This document shows positions 34,915 through 44,038 of a DNA stretch of 53,187 nucleotides, piece after piece. Numbering within the stretch: position 1 is the stretch's first letter; the number at the start of each line of letters is the position of its first letter. The notes beneath the pieces were generated by a model. It saw only the letters and a program-made list of their open reading frames with translations. It searched no databases and was not told the origin of the DNA. Made by a program: the position numbers and the translations under genes. The stretch comes from Enterovibrio norvegicus DSM 15893 (GTDB lineage Bacteria > Pseudomonadota > Gammaproteobacteria > Enterobacterales > Vibrionaceae), in the NCBI RefSeq assembly GCF_900115495.1, contig NZ_FOWR01000010.1:93052-146238 (forward strand), written 5' to 3'.

Positions 34915-36603
34915 ATGACAAAGCAGAGAATTGCATTGAACTCACTATCACAGCGCCTTAAATGTCTATCACTCATGGTGATAATGCTCATGGCTTCATT
35001 GCCGCTTTCGGCCTCAGCCGCAGACGCGGTTGCCACTGTCTCTAAAAACATGGTGGCGATAAATGAACCGTTTCAGTTGACCCTGTCCATCAATGACAGC
35101 GTCGACACGGACGATCTCGATCTGATCCCACTTGCGGAAAACTTCACGTATGGCCGCCCGAGTGTCAGTAACAGCACCTCCATCATCAATGGCGACATGA
35201 CCCGGAAGACAGAAATTCGCGTCGCCGTGGCAGCCAAAGCGATCGGTGTATTTACCATTCCTAGCTTTCAGATTGAAGACTATGCCACCCAACCGATCCG
35301 CATCAATGTGGTGGAAGCCAGCCAACGCGCAAAACAGGCCGATGACCAGTCAATACAAGTGAATGTGCGCCTTGACCGACAAAGCGGCTACATCGGTGAA
35401 ACCTTTACCTACAACGTCGAGTTGCTGATCGGCACACGCGTGGATTCGCCTGCGCTGCAAGCCCCCTTCGGCGACGGTTTAACCGTGGAACAAATCGGTG
35501 AAGACCAACAAGCCGAGACTGTGCGCAATGGTCGCCGTTATATTGCCATTCAACGTCAGTACCAAATTACCCCAAACCAAGCAGGTGAACTAACTCTAAA
35601 CGGCGCGGTATTCACAGGCACAAAAGTCGAAGGGAACCGTTGGAATTCAACACTGGGTTTGCCGATAAGTCGACAAGCGAAGGCAGAAACACTCTCTATC
35701 AAAGGCCAGCCTGCGGATTACAATGGCCTTTGGCTGCCAACTCCTTCTCTGACGCTGTCACAGCGTTGGGAACCAGAAGTGAGTGACGTTGCGGGTAGCG
35801 CCGAGCAAGCCGCGAAGGTCGGCGACCCCATCACGCGTTTTATTGCGCTGAGAATAGAGAACATCGCACAAAGTGCCATACCGAACCTATCAGTCACGTA
35901 CCCTTCGCGTGTTCGTGTGTATTCAGAAAAACCGGAATACCGACAAGATGGCGATGCCACCATCATGACCATGAAGCAGGTCATCATTCCAAGGGAAGTG
36001 GGCGATGTCTCGCTGCCGTCAGTGTCGATTAATTGGTTTAACACCACCACAGGAAAGCAAGAAACCAGCGCCATTTCTGGCTTAACGCTCAAGGTCGCCC
36101 CGAATGATGAGGTGCAATCCACACAGCCGATTTTGCCGAACAACGAGCAAGCATTGCTAACACCCGCGCCCGTCACGACCAAAGTGATCACACATGCCGG
36201 TTATTGGCCGTGGGCAACAGGCGCGTTTGCGCTGCTTTGGCTTGTCACCTTGGCACTTTACCTGCGCAAACCTAAACAAGTCGCGATACCCGCGAATGTG
36301 GCGGTAGCTTCGCTTCACTCAAGCACGTCTGCCCTGTCAGCATTGGAAGCCGCTGTGGCTGAGAATGACGCTGTCAACGTCGCCGCCACTTACCGCCAAT
36401 GGCAACAAGAAACGCATTTCAATGCGGTCCCACAAGTGCTTCGCGACAGCATTGACGCTGAAGTCAGCACCATGATGGCAAGCCGCTATAGCGCGGAATC
36501 TACCGAATGGGAAAACCGCACATTGCTGGGTTTGTTGAAACAAGCACGTGCAGTGAAGGTGAATGCGAAGGAAGCGTCGTCGCTGAAGGGGTTGGTGCCG
36601 TAG
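34915..36603 (+). CDS. batD: BatD-type periplasmic protein
   Basis: A 562-residue protein with a signal peptide (cleavage near residue 35, LSASA), several beta-sandwich repeats in the periplasm (about 36-410), one membrane segment (about 428-450) and a short cytoplasmic tail. PFQLTLSINDS, FTYGRPSVSNSTSIINGDMT and the GYIGETFTYNVELL segment fit the BatD family. It ends the operon. Its stop codon TAG begins the octamer repeat at 36603. Confidence 0.9.
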   Translation: MTKQRIALNSLSQRLKCLSLMVIMLMASLPLSASAADAVATVSKNMVAINEPFQLTLSINDSVDTDDLDLIPLAENFTYGRPSVSNSTSIINGDMTRKTEIRVAVAAKAIGVFTIPSFQIEDYATQPIRINVVEASQRAKQADDQSIQVNVRLDRQSGYIGETFTYNVELLIGTRVDSPALQAPFGDGLTVEQIGEDQQAETVRNGRRYIAIQRQYQITPNQAGELTLNGAVFTGTKVEGNRWNSTLGLPISRQAKAETLSIKGQPADYNGLWLPTPSLTLSQRWEPEVSDVAGSAEQAAKVGDPITRFIALRIENIAQSAIPNLSVTYPSRVRVYSEKPEYRQDGDATIMTMKQVIIPREVGDVSLPSVSINWFNTTTGKQETSAISGLTLKVAPNDEVQSTQPILPNNEQALLTPAPVTTKVITHAGYWPWATGAFALLWLVTLALYLRKPKQVAIPANVAVASLHSSTSALSALEAAVAENDAVNVAATYRQWQQETHFNAVPQVLRDSIDAEVSTMMASRYSAESTEWENRTLLGLLKQARAVKVNAKEASSLKGLVP

Positions 36604-36666
36604 CGAGATTGCGAGATTGCGAGATTGCGAGATTGCGAGATTGCGAGATTGCGAGATTGCGAGAAA
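36603..36666. repeat. Octanucleotide tandem repeat GCGAGATT, 8 units
   Basis: Seven perfect copies of GCGAGATT are followed by one degenerate copy (GCGAGAAA). The first unit starts on the last base of the batD stop codon. The unit shares GCGAG with the repeat at 8233-8312. It lies between convergent genes, like that repeat. Confidence 0.95.
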
Positions 36667-36720
36667 AGGATGAAAGCACAGGTGATGTTATTCAACCCTT
36701 TCTATTCATTTCAGCTCATT

Positions 36721-36757
36721 GAGCCAAGGTCAGTTTACGCAGATAAACCCTTGGCTC
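36721..36757. terminator. Hairpin downstream of batD
   Basis: GAGCCAAGG (36721-36729) pairs with CCTTGGCTC (36749-36757), with an inner GTTTA/TAAAC stem. It lacks a T-run, so it may be a terminator, a 3' protector, or part of the repeat cluster. Confidence 0.55.
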
Positions 36758-36771
36758 TTCGAGCCAACAAC

Positions 36772-36886
36772 CCCCTCCCAACCTCCCCCTTGGAAAGTTG
36801 GAGGAACAGAGCAAAAGCGTCGCGTTCTGTGCACCTGCTTTTGCTCTTGATCCCCTCCACTTTTCAAGGGTAGGGTTAGGGAGGGG
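36772..36886. repeat. Palindromic intergenic element (about 115 bp)
   Basis: The left arm 36772-36818 (from CCCCTCCCA to AGAGCAAAAGC) is an imperfect reverse complement of the right arm 36837-36886 (from GCTTTTGCTCTTGATC to GAGGGG). The arms are about 50 bases with a spacer near 18. No ORF is inside. A partial copy is at 24202-24230. It looks like a non-autonomous dispersed repeat. The 36890-36970 tail adds two copies of TTCCTAGGATCT and three of GCTCTTCC. Confidence 0.7.
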
Positions 36887-36970
36887 TCGCTCTGGCTCAG
36901 GCTTTCGCTTTTGCTTTGCTTTTCCTAGGATCTCGTACCTGCTCTTCCTAGGATCTGCTCTTCCTGCTCT

Positions 36971-38542
36971 TTAAAGCCCCTCAATCCCCTTCAACACCCT
37001 TTCCGCCCGCTCCAACACCAATCCCTGCTGCTCATCGGTCTTCTTGTTCCAATTCGCGTACACCATTTTGGTTCTGGGGTTGCCGCCAAAATCGTCTTGG
37101 TGTTTGTCCATGAAATGCCAATACAAAGCATTCAGCGGGCAGGCGTCATCTTCCGTGGTTTTCGCGACTTTATAGTGGCAGTTCCCGCAGTAATCGCTCA
37201 TTTTCTTCACATAGTTACCACTGGCCGCATAGGCTTTCGAGCCAACAATGCCGCCATCGGCAAACTGGCTCATGCCGCGTGTGTTCGGTAATTCCACCCA
37301 TTCGATTGCATCGATATAAATACCGAGATACCACTCATCAACCTGCTCAGGAGCAATGCCTGAAACCAGACAAAAGTTACCCGTGATCATTAAGCGTTGA
37401 ATGTGATGGGCGTAGGCATAATCCAACGACTGATCGATTGCATGCTTCATGCAGGCCATCTTGGTGTTGCCCGTCCAAAACCATGACGGTAAATCACGTT
37501 TCGCAGACAAGCTATTGAGAGAGGCGTAATCGGGCATGTTCACCCAGTAGATACCGCGAATGAATTCGCGCCAACCGATTATTTGGCGCACAAACCCTTC
37601 GACCTGCGCCAAACTGATGTCGTCAGGTCGCGTTTGGTAGTGATACACCGCCATGTCTACCACATGCTGAGGACTGAGAATTTTGCTGTTGAGGGCGAAG
37701 GACAATCGTGAGTGATACAAACTCCATTGTTTGCGCTTGCCTTCATCATCCGTCTGCCCTGTCATTGCGTCTTGGAAGCGTCCAAAATTGGGTAAACAAT
37801 GCTGGCAGAAAAAGGCCAATAGTTCGTTCGCTTGTGTGCGTGTTATCGGCCACAGCAGATTTGATTCGGACTTTCCAATAACCTTAATCTCATGACGTTC
37901 AATGCGCGCAAGAATGTCAGTGACATCATTGCCGAACAGAAGGGGCTCAGGCACATCGTCAATGTCTTTCGCTTTGAGTTTGTTGCGGTTATCAGCATCG
38001 TAATTCCATTGCCCGCCCTCGGGGTTGTCACCCTCCATCAACACATCAAAGCGCACTCGCATCTTGCGGTAGAAGGCTTCCATACGGTGGCGTTTACCTT
38101 GTTTGAAGTCGCGAGGAATCTCTTGGTCTGAGAGGTAGAAGTGCTCAGATTCAACGGCATTGGACGGGATAGCTAGCGAGGAAGCAAACACCGACAGTTG
38201 TTCCCGCAGGCGATATTCATCGGGCAATTGGTATTCGAACGCACTCACATCGTGTTGCTCGATTAGGTGCGTGAGGAAGGCCGGTAAATCAGGAAATGGC
38301 GCGGTGTAATCCAAGGTCAGGTGCAGCACTCTGTGCCCAGCCTGTTGTAATGCCTGCGCAAAAGCAGACATGGCGGCGAAGAAAGCGCACACCTTTTGAA
38401 CATGATGAGGCACATAGCTGGCTTCTTGATGAAGTTCGGCAATCACATACAAGGTATCGTCATCAGGTTCACGAAACCACGAATGGCTGGCGTTGAGCTG
38501 ATCACCCAGCAGTAAACGTAATCGAGAGGCTTTTATTGTCAT
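36971..38542 (-). CDS. Fe-S cluster photolyase/cryptochrome (PhrB-like)
   Basis: A 523-residue member of the Fe-S bacterial cryptochrome and photolyase group (prokaryotic (6-4) photolyases). The start at ATG 38542 overlaps the DUF2256 stop (ATGA). The N-terminal [15 protein letters not shown] and the [11 protein letters not shown] motif are diagnostic. Cluster cysteines are visible: Cys452, Cys455 and Cys468 in DYCGNC and [10 protein letters not shown], plus one further upstream in KMACMKH. It should bind FAD and use light to repair (6-4) photoproducts. It follows DUF2256, which is commonly paired with this family. Confidence 0.92.
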   Translation of the reverse strand: MTIKASRLRLLLGDQLNASHSWFREPDDDTLYVIAELHQEASYVPHHVQKVCAFFAAMSAFAQALQQAGHRVLHLTLDYTAPFPDLPAFLTHLIEQHDVSAFEYQLPDEYRLREQLSVFASSLAIPSNAVESEHFYLSDQEIPRDFKQGKRHRMEAFYRKMRVRFDVLMEGDNPEGGQWNYDADNRNKLKAKDIDDVPEPLLFGNDVTDILARIERHEIKVIGKSESNLLWPITRTQANELLAFFCQHCLPNFGRFQDAMTGQTDDEGKRKQWSLYHSRLSFALNSKILSPQHVVDMAVYHYQTRPDDISLAQVEGFVRQIIGWREFIRGIYWVNMPDYASLNSLSAKRDLPSWFWTGNTKMACMKHAIDQSLDYAYAHHIQRLMITGNFCLVSGIAPEQVDEWYLGIYIDAIEWVELPNTRGMSQFADGGIVGSKAYAASGNYVKKMSDYCGNCHYKVAKTTEDDACPLNALYWHFMDKHQDDFGGNPRTKMVYANWNKKTDEQQGLVLERAERVLKGIEGL

Positions 38543-38700
38543 TCTGTTCTCGCTAAAAATTCGGGTTTTGCGCGTCTTTGACCTGCGCAGCGCTTCGAGC
38601 AATATTTCACGTCATCCCACACACGCGCCCATTTCTTGCGCCACGTAAAGGGACGCTGGCATACCGCGCACGTTTTTGACGGCAGGTCTTGTTTCTTCAT
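38539..38700 (-). CDS. DUF2256 small zinc-ribbon-like protein
   Basis: A 53-residue protein from ATG 38700. Cysteines are arranged as CAVC (11,14) and CSKRC (34,38) around [15 protein letters not shown], the DUF2256 signature, and should bind a metal. The stop overlaps the start of the Fe-S photolyase by 4 bases, so the two are coupled. It is almost always next to these photolyases in gamma-proteobacteria, suggesting a maturation or partner role. It lies 19 bases after the photolyase that ends at 38720. Confidence 0.88.
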   Translation of the reverse strand: MKKQDLPSKTCAVCQRPFTWRKKWARVWDDVKYCSKRCAGQRRAKPEFLARTE

Positions 38701-38719
38701 TCAGTGTCAGCTCGTTTAT

Positions 38720-40174
38720 TCAATCTGGCCTCACGTGCCGTTTAAGTAAGCGATGCGCTTCACGTTGTACGTCCGGTAATTTCCTCCAACGCCAAAGCAA
38801 CGCTTGCGCTTCTGCATAGCTTTGCTTCAAATCGACGATGGGCGCGGGGTAATCTTCGCCGACGTTCACGACATACAGCATTTGCTCCATGGGTGACAGC
38901 AGCCAAGGGGAATGCACAAGTGGCACTGGCACCTCGGCTAACTCAGGCAACCAGGTTTTCACAAACACGCCATCGGGGTCTTTCTCTTCCCCCTGCTTCA
39001 CGGGGTTGTAAATACGGATCGTGTTTATTCCTGTAACGCCGGCTTGCATTTGAAATTGGCTGTAATGAATGCCGGGTTCAAAGTCGAGGAAAACGCGGGC
39101 AAGATGCTGCACGCCATGCCGCCAATCCAACGCGAGGTGGTGGCATAAAAAGCTGACTAACATGGCGCGCATGCGGAAATTCAAATACCCCGTGGCTTGC
39201 AAGCAACGCATAGAGGCATCCACCATGGGAAAGCCCGTTTTACCTTTTTTCCAAGCCGTTAATCGCTGCTGAGCAACGTCGCCCGTGATGCGCGGTAACT
39301 CGAGATAGCCTCGATTGACAGGCTGAAATTCCATGCTGGATTCACTTTCGAACTTTTGAATAAAATGGCAGTGCCAATGTAAACGCGAGCTAAACGCGAC
39401 CAACGAGCGTCGCCACCCCGGTACGCTCCAGTGTTTCAGCACGGTTTGGTATACCTGACGAAGGCTCACGTTTCCCCACGCTAAATACGGTGAGATGCGA
39501 GAACAGTGCGTTTGACTCAGCGTCGGGCTTGATAACGAATAGGCATAACTCTTCCCTCTGTCTTCATAGAAGCCGTTCAGGGTTTGCCATGCTGCGGCTT
39601 CGCCGCCCTTTTGAAAATGCTCAGATTCAACGGTGGGTTGAAGGTATTGTTCAACGCGGTCAGGCAGTGTCTCCGCGCTTGCTGTCACCCAAGAGATAGT
39701 TGATAAGTCGCAATCAGCCAGAGGGGCACGCATCACCTTCTGCCAATGTTTGTCCCACGTTTTTCGATGGGTTAAACCACGAATAACTGCGCCGACGGGC
39801 GTTTCTTCCCAATTCACATTTTGCTCGTCACACCATACTTGAACGGCTTTATCACGTTCAAAGGTGTTGTTCAGGCCGACTTCTTGATGCGAAAACAGGT
39901 GTGCAATGCCGTGGGTCTGGTGGAGATTCTCCAATGTTTCTAACGCGCCTTCAGCGGAAATGTAGAGCGCTCCGTCTGGCAACCGCGATTGGATGTCATT
40001 CAGGGATTCACCAACAAAACGCCAATGACGCTCATCATAATGTGGGTCATCAAGGAGCATGGGTTCAAAGCAATACACCAACAGCACGGGCAATCCAGAT
40101 TGTGCAGCGCCCAATAAAGGCGCGTGATCCGACAATCGTAGGTCTCGCTTTAGCCACACAACAGAAATCGCCAC
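38720..40174 (-). CDS. DNA photolyase / cryptochrome family protein
   Basis: A 484-residue photolyase-type flavoprotein from GTG 40174, chosen because AGGAGG lies 4 bases upstream and the family begins with VWLKRDLRLSDHAPL. An N-terminal alpha/beta antenna domain (about 5-130) is followed by the FAD domain: ISPYLAWGNVS, TGFPMVDASMRCL, FRMRAMLVSFL and WRHG are present. It is expected to repair cyclobutane dimers, though members of this branch can act as blue-light receptors. It is second in the minus-strand group, downstream of the DASH gene. Confidence 0.88.
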   Translation of the reverse strand: MAISVVWLKRDLRLSDHAPLLGAAQSGLPVLLVYCFEPMLLDDPHYDERHWRFVGESLNDIQSRLPDGALYISAEGALETLENLHQTHGIAHLFSHQEVGLNNTFERDKAVQVWCDEQNVNWEETPVGAVIRGLTHRKTWDKHWQKVMRAPLADCDLSTISWVTASAETLPDRVEQYLQPTVESEHFQKGGEAAAWQTLNGFYEDRGKSYAYSLSSPTLSQTHCSRISPYLAWGNVSLRQVYQTVLKHWSVPGWRRSLVAFSSRLHWHCHFIQKFESESSMEFQPVNRGYLELPRITGDVAQQRLTAWKKGKTGFPMVDASMRCLQATGYLNFRMRAMLVSFLCHHLALDWRHGVQHLARVFLDFEPGIHYSQFQMQAGVTGINTIRIYNPVKQGEEKDPDGVFVKTWLPELAEVPVPLVHSPWLLSPMEQMLYVVNVGEDYPAPIVDLKQSYAEAQALLWRWRKLPDVQREAHRLLKRHVRPD

Positions 40175-40234
40175 GTGACCTCCTCGCTCGTTGAGGCATA
40201 CGCTGAACAATGTTTTGGTATGGCCAAGTGATGT

Positions 40235-41596
40235 TTACATATCATAAATCGGCCAATCCGCGGCATCGACGGAATCTAAAGCGCGTGCGCCCTGTTGGCC
40301 GTTCCAACGGCGAATGTACTCGCCATCGGGATCGTACATCTCGGTTTGCTTGTCGATATTAAAGTGGCGTCCTCCACGGGGATCGGCGCCCACACCGGCG
40401 ATGTACTGCCAATTGCCCCAGTTAGAAGCCACATCAAAATCAATCAATTGCTGCTGAAAATACGCGGCGCCAAATCGCCAATCGACAGACAGTTCATTCA
40501 CCAAGCAACTGGCGACAATTTGTCGTCCGCGATTCGACAAGTAACCTGTTTTATTGAGCTGATTCATGCACGCATTGACCAATGGAAATGGCGTTTCGCC
40601 TTTGGTCCATTTCATGAGGCGTTCAGCGTAGTGACTGGTCAAAGGCGCTGTGCTGGCATTGCCTTTAAAGGCATAGAGCGTCACCCCTTGCTTGATCGAC
40701 AACCATTGAAAATACTCACGCCACAGCAATTCGAAACCAATCCAATATGTTGACTCGTTACTTCCGAACTCCGCTTCATAGCGTCTGAGCTGCTGCCAAA
40801 CTTGACGTGGCGACACGGTGCCGAGCGACAAAAAAGGGCTGAACTTGGTGGAGCTCTCCCAATCGTCTAAGGCATTCCGGGTTTGCTTGTAACTGAGTGG
40901 TGCGCGTGAGGAAAAGTAGTTGTTGAGGTGTTCAAGTGCGGCCTGTTCACCGCCGTGAAAATCTTGAGCGTAGCCATTTTCATGCCCACGTTGAGAGATA
41001 TAAGAAGACAAAACGCCATAGCGCGAGAGCTGAGTATGAAGTGAATGCGTGCTTTCAAGCGCAGGAGGCGGCAACGTTTCAAGCCAAATTTTGCAAGGCT
41101 CTAAGGGCAAAAAGTGGGCAGTTTCAATGCGCTTTCTAAAACGGGAGAATGAAGAAAAAACATCGCCCATTATCGAAAATTGGGCTTCGTCAAAGAGCGT
41201 GCTATTCCACTGCGAAACGATGTTCAAGCGGGGAATGTCCACACCGAGACGTGCCAATTGGGTCCGCTCGAACCATCCTGTTTGTTTGGCACAGCCCAAC
41301 GTGTTGATGCGATGTTCGATAAGCACGCTTTTAAGCTGCTCAACAGGATCGCCTTCAAGCACAATCAAATGTTGCCCGTGAAGACGAAGCGTTTCATCTA
41401 ATGCCAGCAGGGATTCACAGAGAAACCGCCAACGATGAGAGCCCATCATTTTTTGATGATGGTTGCGCTGTTCAAACCAACGGGGGTCGATGACAAACAC
41501 GAACGCGACTTCATCGTTCTTTCGTAACAGCTCACTCACCGTCGGGTTGTCTTGCAACCTTAAGTCATGGGTGAACCAGTACACGGCTTTATTCAT
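40235..41596 (-). CDS. Cryptochrome DASH
   Basis: A 453-residue cryptochrome DASH, a photolyase that repairs dimers in single-stranded DNA. ATG 41596 was chosen over GTG 41602. N-terminal YWFTHDLRLQDNP and C-terminal GVGADPRGGRHFNI with NWGNWQYIAG are hallmarks of DASH. The FAD site (TPFPLVNACMNQL) and the Trp-rich electron path (ELLWREYF, SVDWRFGA) are present. It is the first gene of the three-photolyase group. An imperfect palindrome 20 bases upstream may be its operator. Confidence 0.93.
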   Translation of the reverse strand: MNKAVYWFTHDLRLQDNPTVSELLRKNDEVAFVFVIDPRWFEQRNHHQKMMGSHRWRFLCESLLALDETLRLHGQHLIVLEGDPVEQLKSVLIEHRINTLGCAKQTGWFERTQLARLGVDIPRLNIVSQWNSTLFDEAQFSIMGDVFSSFSRFRKRIETAHFLPLEPCKIWLETLPPPALESTHSLHTQLSRYGVLSSYISQRGHENGYAQDFHGGEQAALEHLNNYFSSRAPLSYKQTRNALDDWESSTKFSPFLSLGTVSPRQVWQQLRRYEAEFGSNESTYWIGFELLWREYFQWLSIKQGVTLYAFKGNASTAPLTSHYAERLMKWTKGETPFPLVNACMNQLNKTGYLSNRGRQIVASCLVNELSVDWRFGAAYFQQQLIDFDVASNWGNWQYIAGVGADPRGGRHFNIDKQTEMYDPDGEYIRRWNGQQGARALDSVDAADWPIYDM

Positions 41597-41615
41597 GTTC
41601 ACGCTACCTTGCTGT

Positions 41616-41638
41616 GTTGATATTATTTAATACTCAAC
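41616..41638 (-). promoter_or_regulatory. Imperfect palindrome upstream of cryptochrome DASH
   Basis: A 23-bp AT-rich inverted repeat with outer arms GTTGA/TCAAC (positions 41616-41638) and near-symmetric inner bases. It lies where a promoter for the light-repair genes is expected. It could bind a MerR-type regulator such as LitR, but that is a guess. Confidence 0.35.
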
Positions 41639-41947
41639 AAAACGTTACGGTACATGGGCTTATTTGGTTCGTTCTGGAGGGAATATTCTTTAGAACAGAA
41701 TGATCTTAGCGACTGAAGCCAAGTGAAATGCCATTGATATGAATATGGACAGGAATAGGGATAACAACATCATTTGAGATAAATGTATCCGTCTGAATCG
41801 CGTTAAGGGGTTGCTCTAGAGGAGAGTAAGCCAATTCTTCTCAGACAAATCAATACGTGCAACCAAAGGCATTATAGCAATTTACTGTTTATTTTCATTG
41901 CTTTAGGTTTAGGTTGGGCGATATAAATGCACTGACCTATTTGAAAC
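41639..41947. other. Gene-free stretch upstream of the DASH gene
   Basis: About 310 bases without a supported ORF, strong hairpin or repeat. It probably holds promoter elements for the minus-strand DASH gene. Confidence 0.4.
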
Positions 41948-42157
41948 CTAGAAAAAAGTAGTAAAGGTACCAATCAATTGGTCTTCACTATTTGTGATAT
42001 TACCTTTACAGGTTTTTTCACAGTATGAAAAGTGAATACCCCTTTCACTCACATTACCTGTCACCAAAATATGACGTAACAAAACATCACTATTGAGTTG
42101 ATGAATTGATGCGTTCCAAGAAACGCTGTCTTTTAGCATATTGAAGTTAACTATCAT
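41948..42157 (-). CDS. Small hypothetical protein (69 residues)
   Basis: A 69-codon ORF with AAAGG eight bases before ATG 42157. The protein contains two cysteines (CEKTC), a mixed polar/hydrophobic composition and no signal peptide or membrane segment. The ORF is more AT-rich than neighbouring core genes. It lies on the same strand as the cold-shock gene, 345 bases downstream of it. I do not recognise it; coding is plausible but not proven. Confidence 0.5.
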   Translation of the reverse strand: MIVNFNMLKDSVSWNASIHQLNSDVLLRHILVTGNVSERGIHFSYCEKTCKGNITNSEDQLIGTFTTFF

Positions 42158-42460
42158 TTATTTACCTTTATTTTCTGCACATCACTCTCTTGACGAGACT
42201 GTTGAAACCAAAATCTTTTTCTACCCGTTGAACGAGACATAAATACCCTTAATTTTCGTTATAAAGAAATCACAATGAGGAAAACCCAAGGTAATAGAAG
42301 CCATTAGTATTTAAAGCTAAGTAGCCTATTAATATAGATACAACGAAGTGAATAAGATACGCAACGACACATACATAAAGCGGAGGGCAGAAAGCAGATG
42401 TTGGGAGTGTTATTATTTTCGCAGATTCGCTATAAAGGATTTTTGTTGTGATTAAAGAAT

Positions 42461-42490
42461 GACGCAAATAACGCTTTCGTTATTTGCGTC
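42461..42490 (-). terminator. Terminator after the cold-shock gene
   Basis: GACGCAAATAACG at 42461-42473 pairs with CGTTATTTGCGTC at 42478-42490, a perfect 13-bp stem just past the csp stop on the minus strand, followed there by ATTCTTT. The remainder of 42158-42460 holds no supported gene. Confidence 0.75.
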
Positions 42491-42501
42491 CACTTACAAA
42501 G

Positions 42502-42714
42502 TTAGATAGCAACTACATTAGATGCTTGAGGACCCTTCTGGCCCTGTTCTACTTCGAAAGATACTTTTTGGCCTTCAGCAAGCGTTTTGAAGCCTTCAGA
42601 AGCGATAGCACGGAAATGAACGAATACGTCAGCACCGCCGTTGTCTTGGGTAATAAAACCAAAACCTTTATCTTCGTTAAACCATTTTACTAGACCAGTT
42701 GTTTTGTTAGACAT
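42502..42714 (-). CDS. Cold-shock family protein (CspA-like)
   Basis: A 70-residue single-domain OB-fold nucleic acid chaperone. RNP1 (KGFGFI) and RNP2 (VFVHF) motifs are intact, with aromatic residues in the usual positions. ATG 42714 follows AAGGGA; an in-frame ATG nine codons upstream is probably within the leader. The AT-rich 5' region to about 42960 may be a long, structured leader as in cspA. Whether it is cold-inducible is not known. Confidence 0.94.
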   Translation of the reverse strand: MSNKTTGLVKWFNEDKGFGFITQDNGGADVFVHFRAIASEGFKTLAEGQKVSFEVEQGQKGPQASNVVAI

Positions 42715-43047
42715 GTAATGTCCCTTATATAAAAAATTCATGAAAATTCGCGATAATGCGAAGCGCTGAAAGCTGAATTATTGAATGTGACTATGAAGCT
42801 AAGGGAAAAACTGAGGATAACAACAATTACGAAGAAATTCTGAGGATTAACTTTTACTTTATGTTTCATTAATAACTCTGGAAGACAGAGCGAGGACAAT
42901 ACTATCTTAATTCAGCCTAATGTAAAGCGGTATTATTTATTTTTTCTAACCCTCAGAGATTTCAACCCTGTGAGTCGAGAGACAGAAGATGCTCTCTCCC
43001 TTTTTAATCAAGCCTTCATGCACTCATACCGCTACGTTCTTATACCC

Positions 43048-43080
43048 AAACAACCTGAAGATGCAGAATTCAGGTTGTTT
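43048..43080. terminator. Perfect hairpin upstream of yfbV terminator
   Basis: AAACAACCTGAA/TTCAGGTTGTTT is a 12-bp stem in the stretch between the csp leader and yfbV. It may be a second terminator for yfbV on the minus strand. No gene lies in 42715-43142; the rest holds the csp promoter and leader, with two similar phrases CTGAGGATAAC and CTGAGGATTAAC at about 42812 and 42841. Confidence 0.6.
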
Positions 43081-43094
43081 AGGTGCTCAGAGAC

Positions 43095-43124
43095 AAAAAC
43101 GCCCCAGTACACTGAGGCGCTTTT
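43095..43124 (-). terminator. Terminator after yfbV
   Basis: On the minus strand AAAAGCGCCTCAGT pairs with ACTGGGGCGTTTTT with one mismatch and ends in five Ts, just past the yfbV stop. Confidence 0.82.
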
Positions 43125-43142
43125 CATTCAAAGCAAGATGTA

Positions 43143-43592
43143 TTAGAACCAACGTTCCAGAGATGATTTGTCTAGTTGCTTAAACGCACGATTGAGCGTT
43201 TGGGCCAATTCTTTGTAACGAGGGCGACTTTTAATGGGCTGAATCGCGCCACCTTCGCTGACAATTTTCTCATGAAGCTCGCGATACCATCCCGCCAGAG
43301 CTGGAGGAAGTATCGTGTCACGACGTTTACCTAACCACCACATACCTTGCAACGGCATACTCAATGCAAACAACGCAATGATCATTGCTTGGGGCAATCC
43401 TGCATAGTTGTTAAACGCCATTTGCATAAGGACACTGATCACCGCGACAGCAGGCATCACTTTTACAGCAAACTTGGTTGCTTTAATCACTCGGTTTTCG
43501 GGAAACATCGGCGCGAGTTCTTTTCGAATCGGCCATTCCGTCATGTACTTTTGTCCATCACGAAAATTATCCCAGATTGTTTTTCTGCTCAT
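43143..43592 (-). CDS. yfbV: YfbV membrane protein (UPF0208/DUF412)
   Basis: A 149-residue inner-membrane protein of the YfbV family. [44 protein letters not shown] and [12 protein letters not shown] match it well, with two membrane segments at about 40-60 and 67-85. In E. coli YfbV insulates the Ter macrodomain. ATG 43592 follows GAGAGG; an earlier TTG was rejected. It is divergent from ackA as in E. coli. Confidence 0.93.
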   Translation of the reverse strand: MSRKTIWDNFRDGQKYMTEWPIRKELAPMFPENRVIKATKFAVKVMPAVAVISVLMQMAFNNYAGLPQAMIIALFALSMPLQGMWWLGKRRDTILPPALAGWYRELHEKIVSEGGAIQPIKSRPRYKELAQTLNRAFKQLDKSSLERWF

Positions 43593-44038
43593 ACGGCGCA
43601 CACCTCTCAAGCGATTTCATTGATCCGTCGACTAAAATCCTGCTGCAAATGTTAAAACAAAGTTTATAAAAATTAATTCAAATCAAGAATGACTCAAAAA
43701 TTTTTGTTATCTGGAGCAAGTATCGCTATCCTTAGCCGACTTAAATCAATTGTTGCTCGGATTTGACTATCTCGCAACCACAGAAACGCCATATGGATGA
43801 ACGGCAGCGCAACAAATCACCAATGATGGTGTGCTGACAGTGATTCTGTCTGGCGTTTTGCGTTGTGGATCAGGGACCGATGAGCGAAGTATCTATTCCG
43901 CGACAAAATTGGCTAATTACGAAGCAATAACAATTTGCTTCCTAGCATCGCTTTAGTGAGAAGGTGGCTAATATTTTTATTAACTACGCTTCTCCCGTTA
44001 ATCAACACACTCTACTTTACACGAATAGGTAGTCTCAA
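43593..44038. other. yfbV/ackA divergent promoter region
   Basis: About 450 AT-rich bases without a supported gene. A small hairpin (GAAGCAA/TTGCTTC, 43921-43941) and CACCA/TGGTG around 43822-43835 are visible. The region should contain the ackA promoter; no clear FNR or ArcA site was found. Confidence 0.45.

Noticed and set aside
42270-42467. 65-codon minus-strand ORF with a hydrophobic stretch
   Set aside because: Its start lies inside the perfect hairpin that ends the cold-shock gene, and it has no ribosome-binding site; likely chance.
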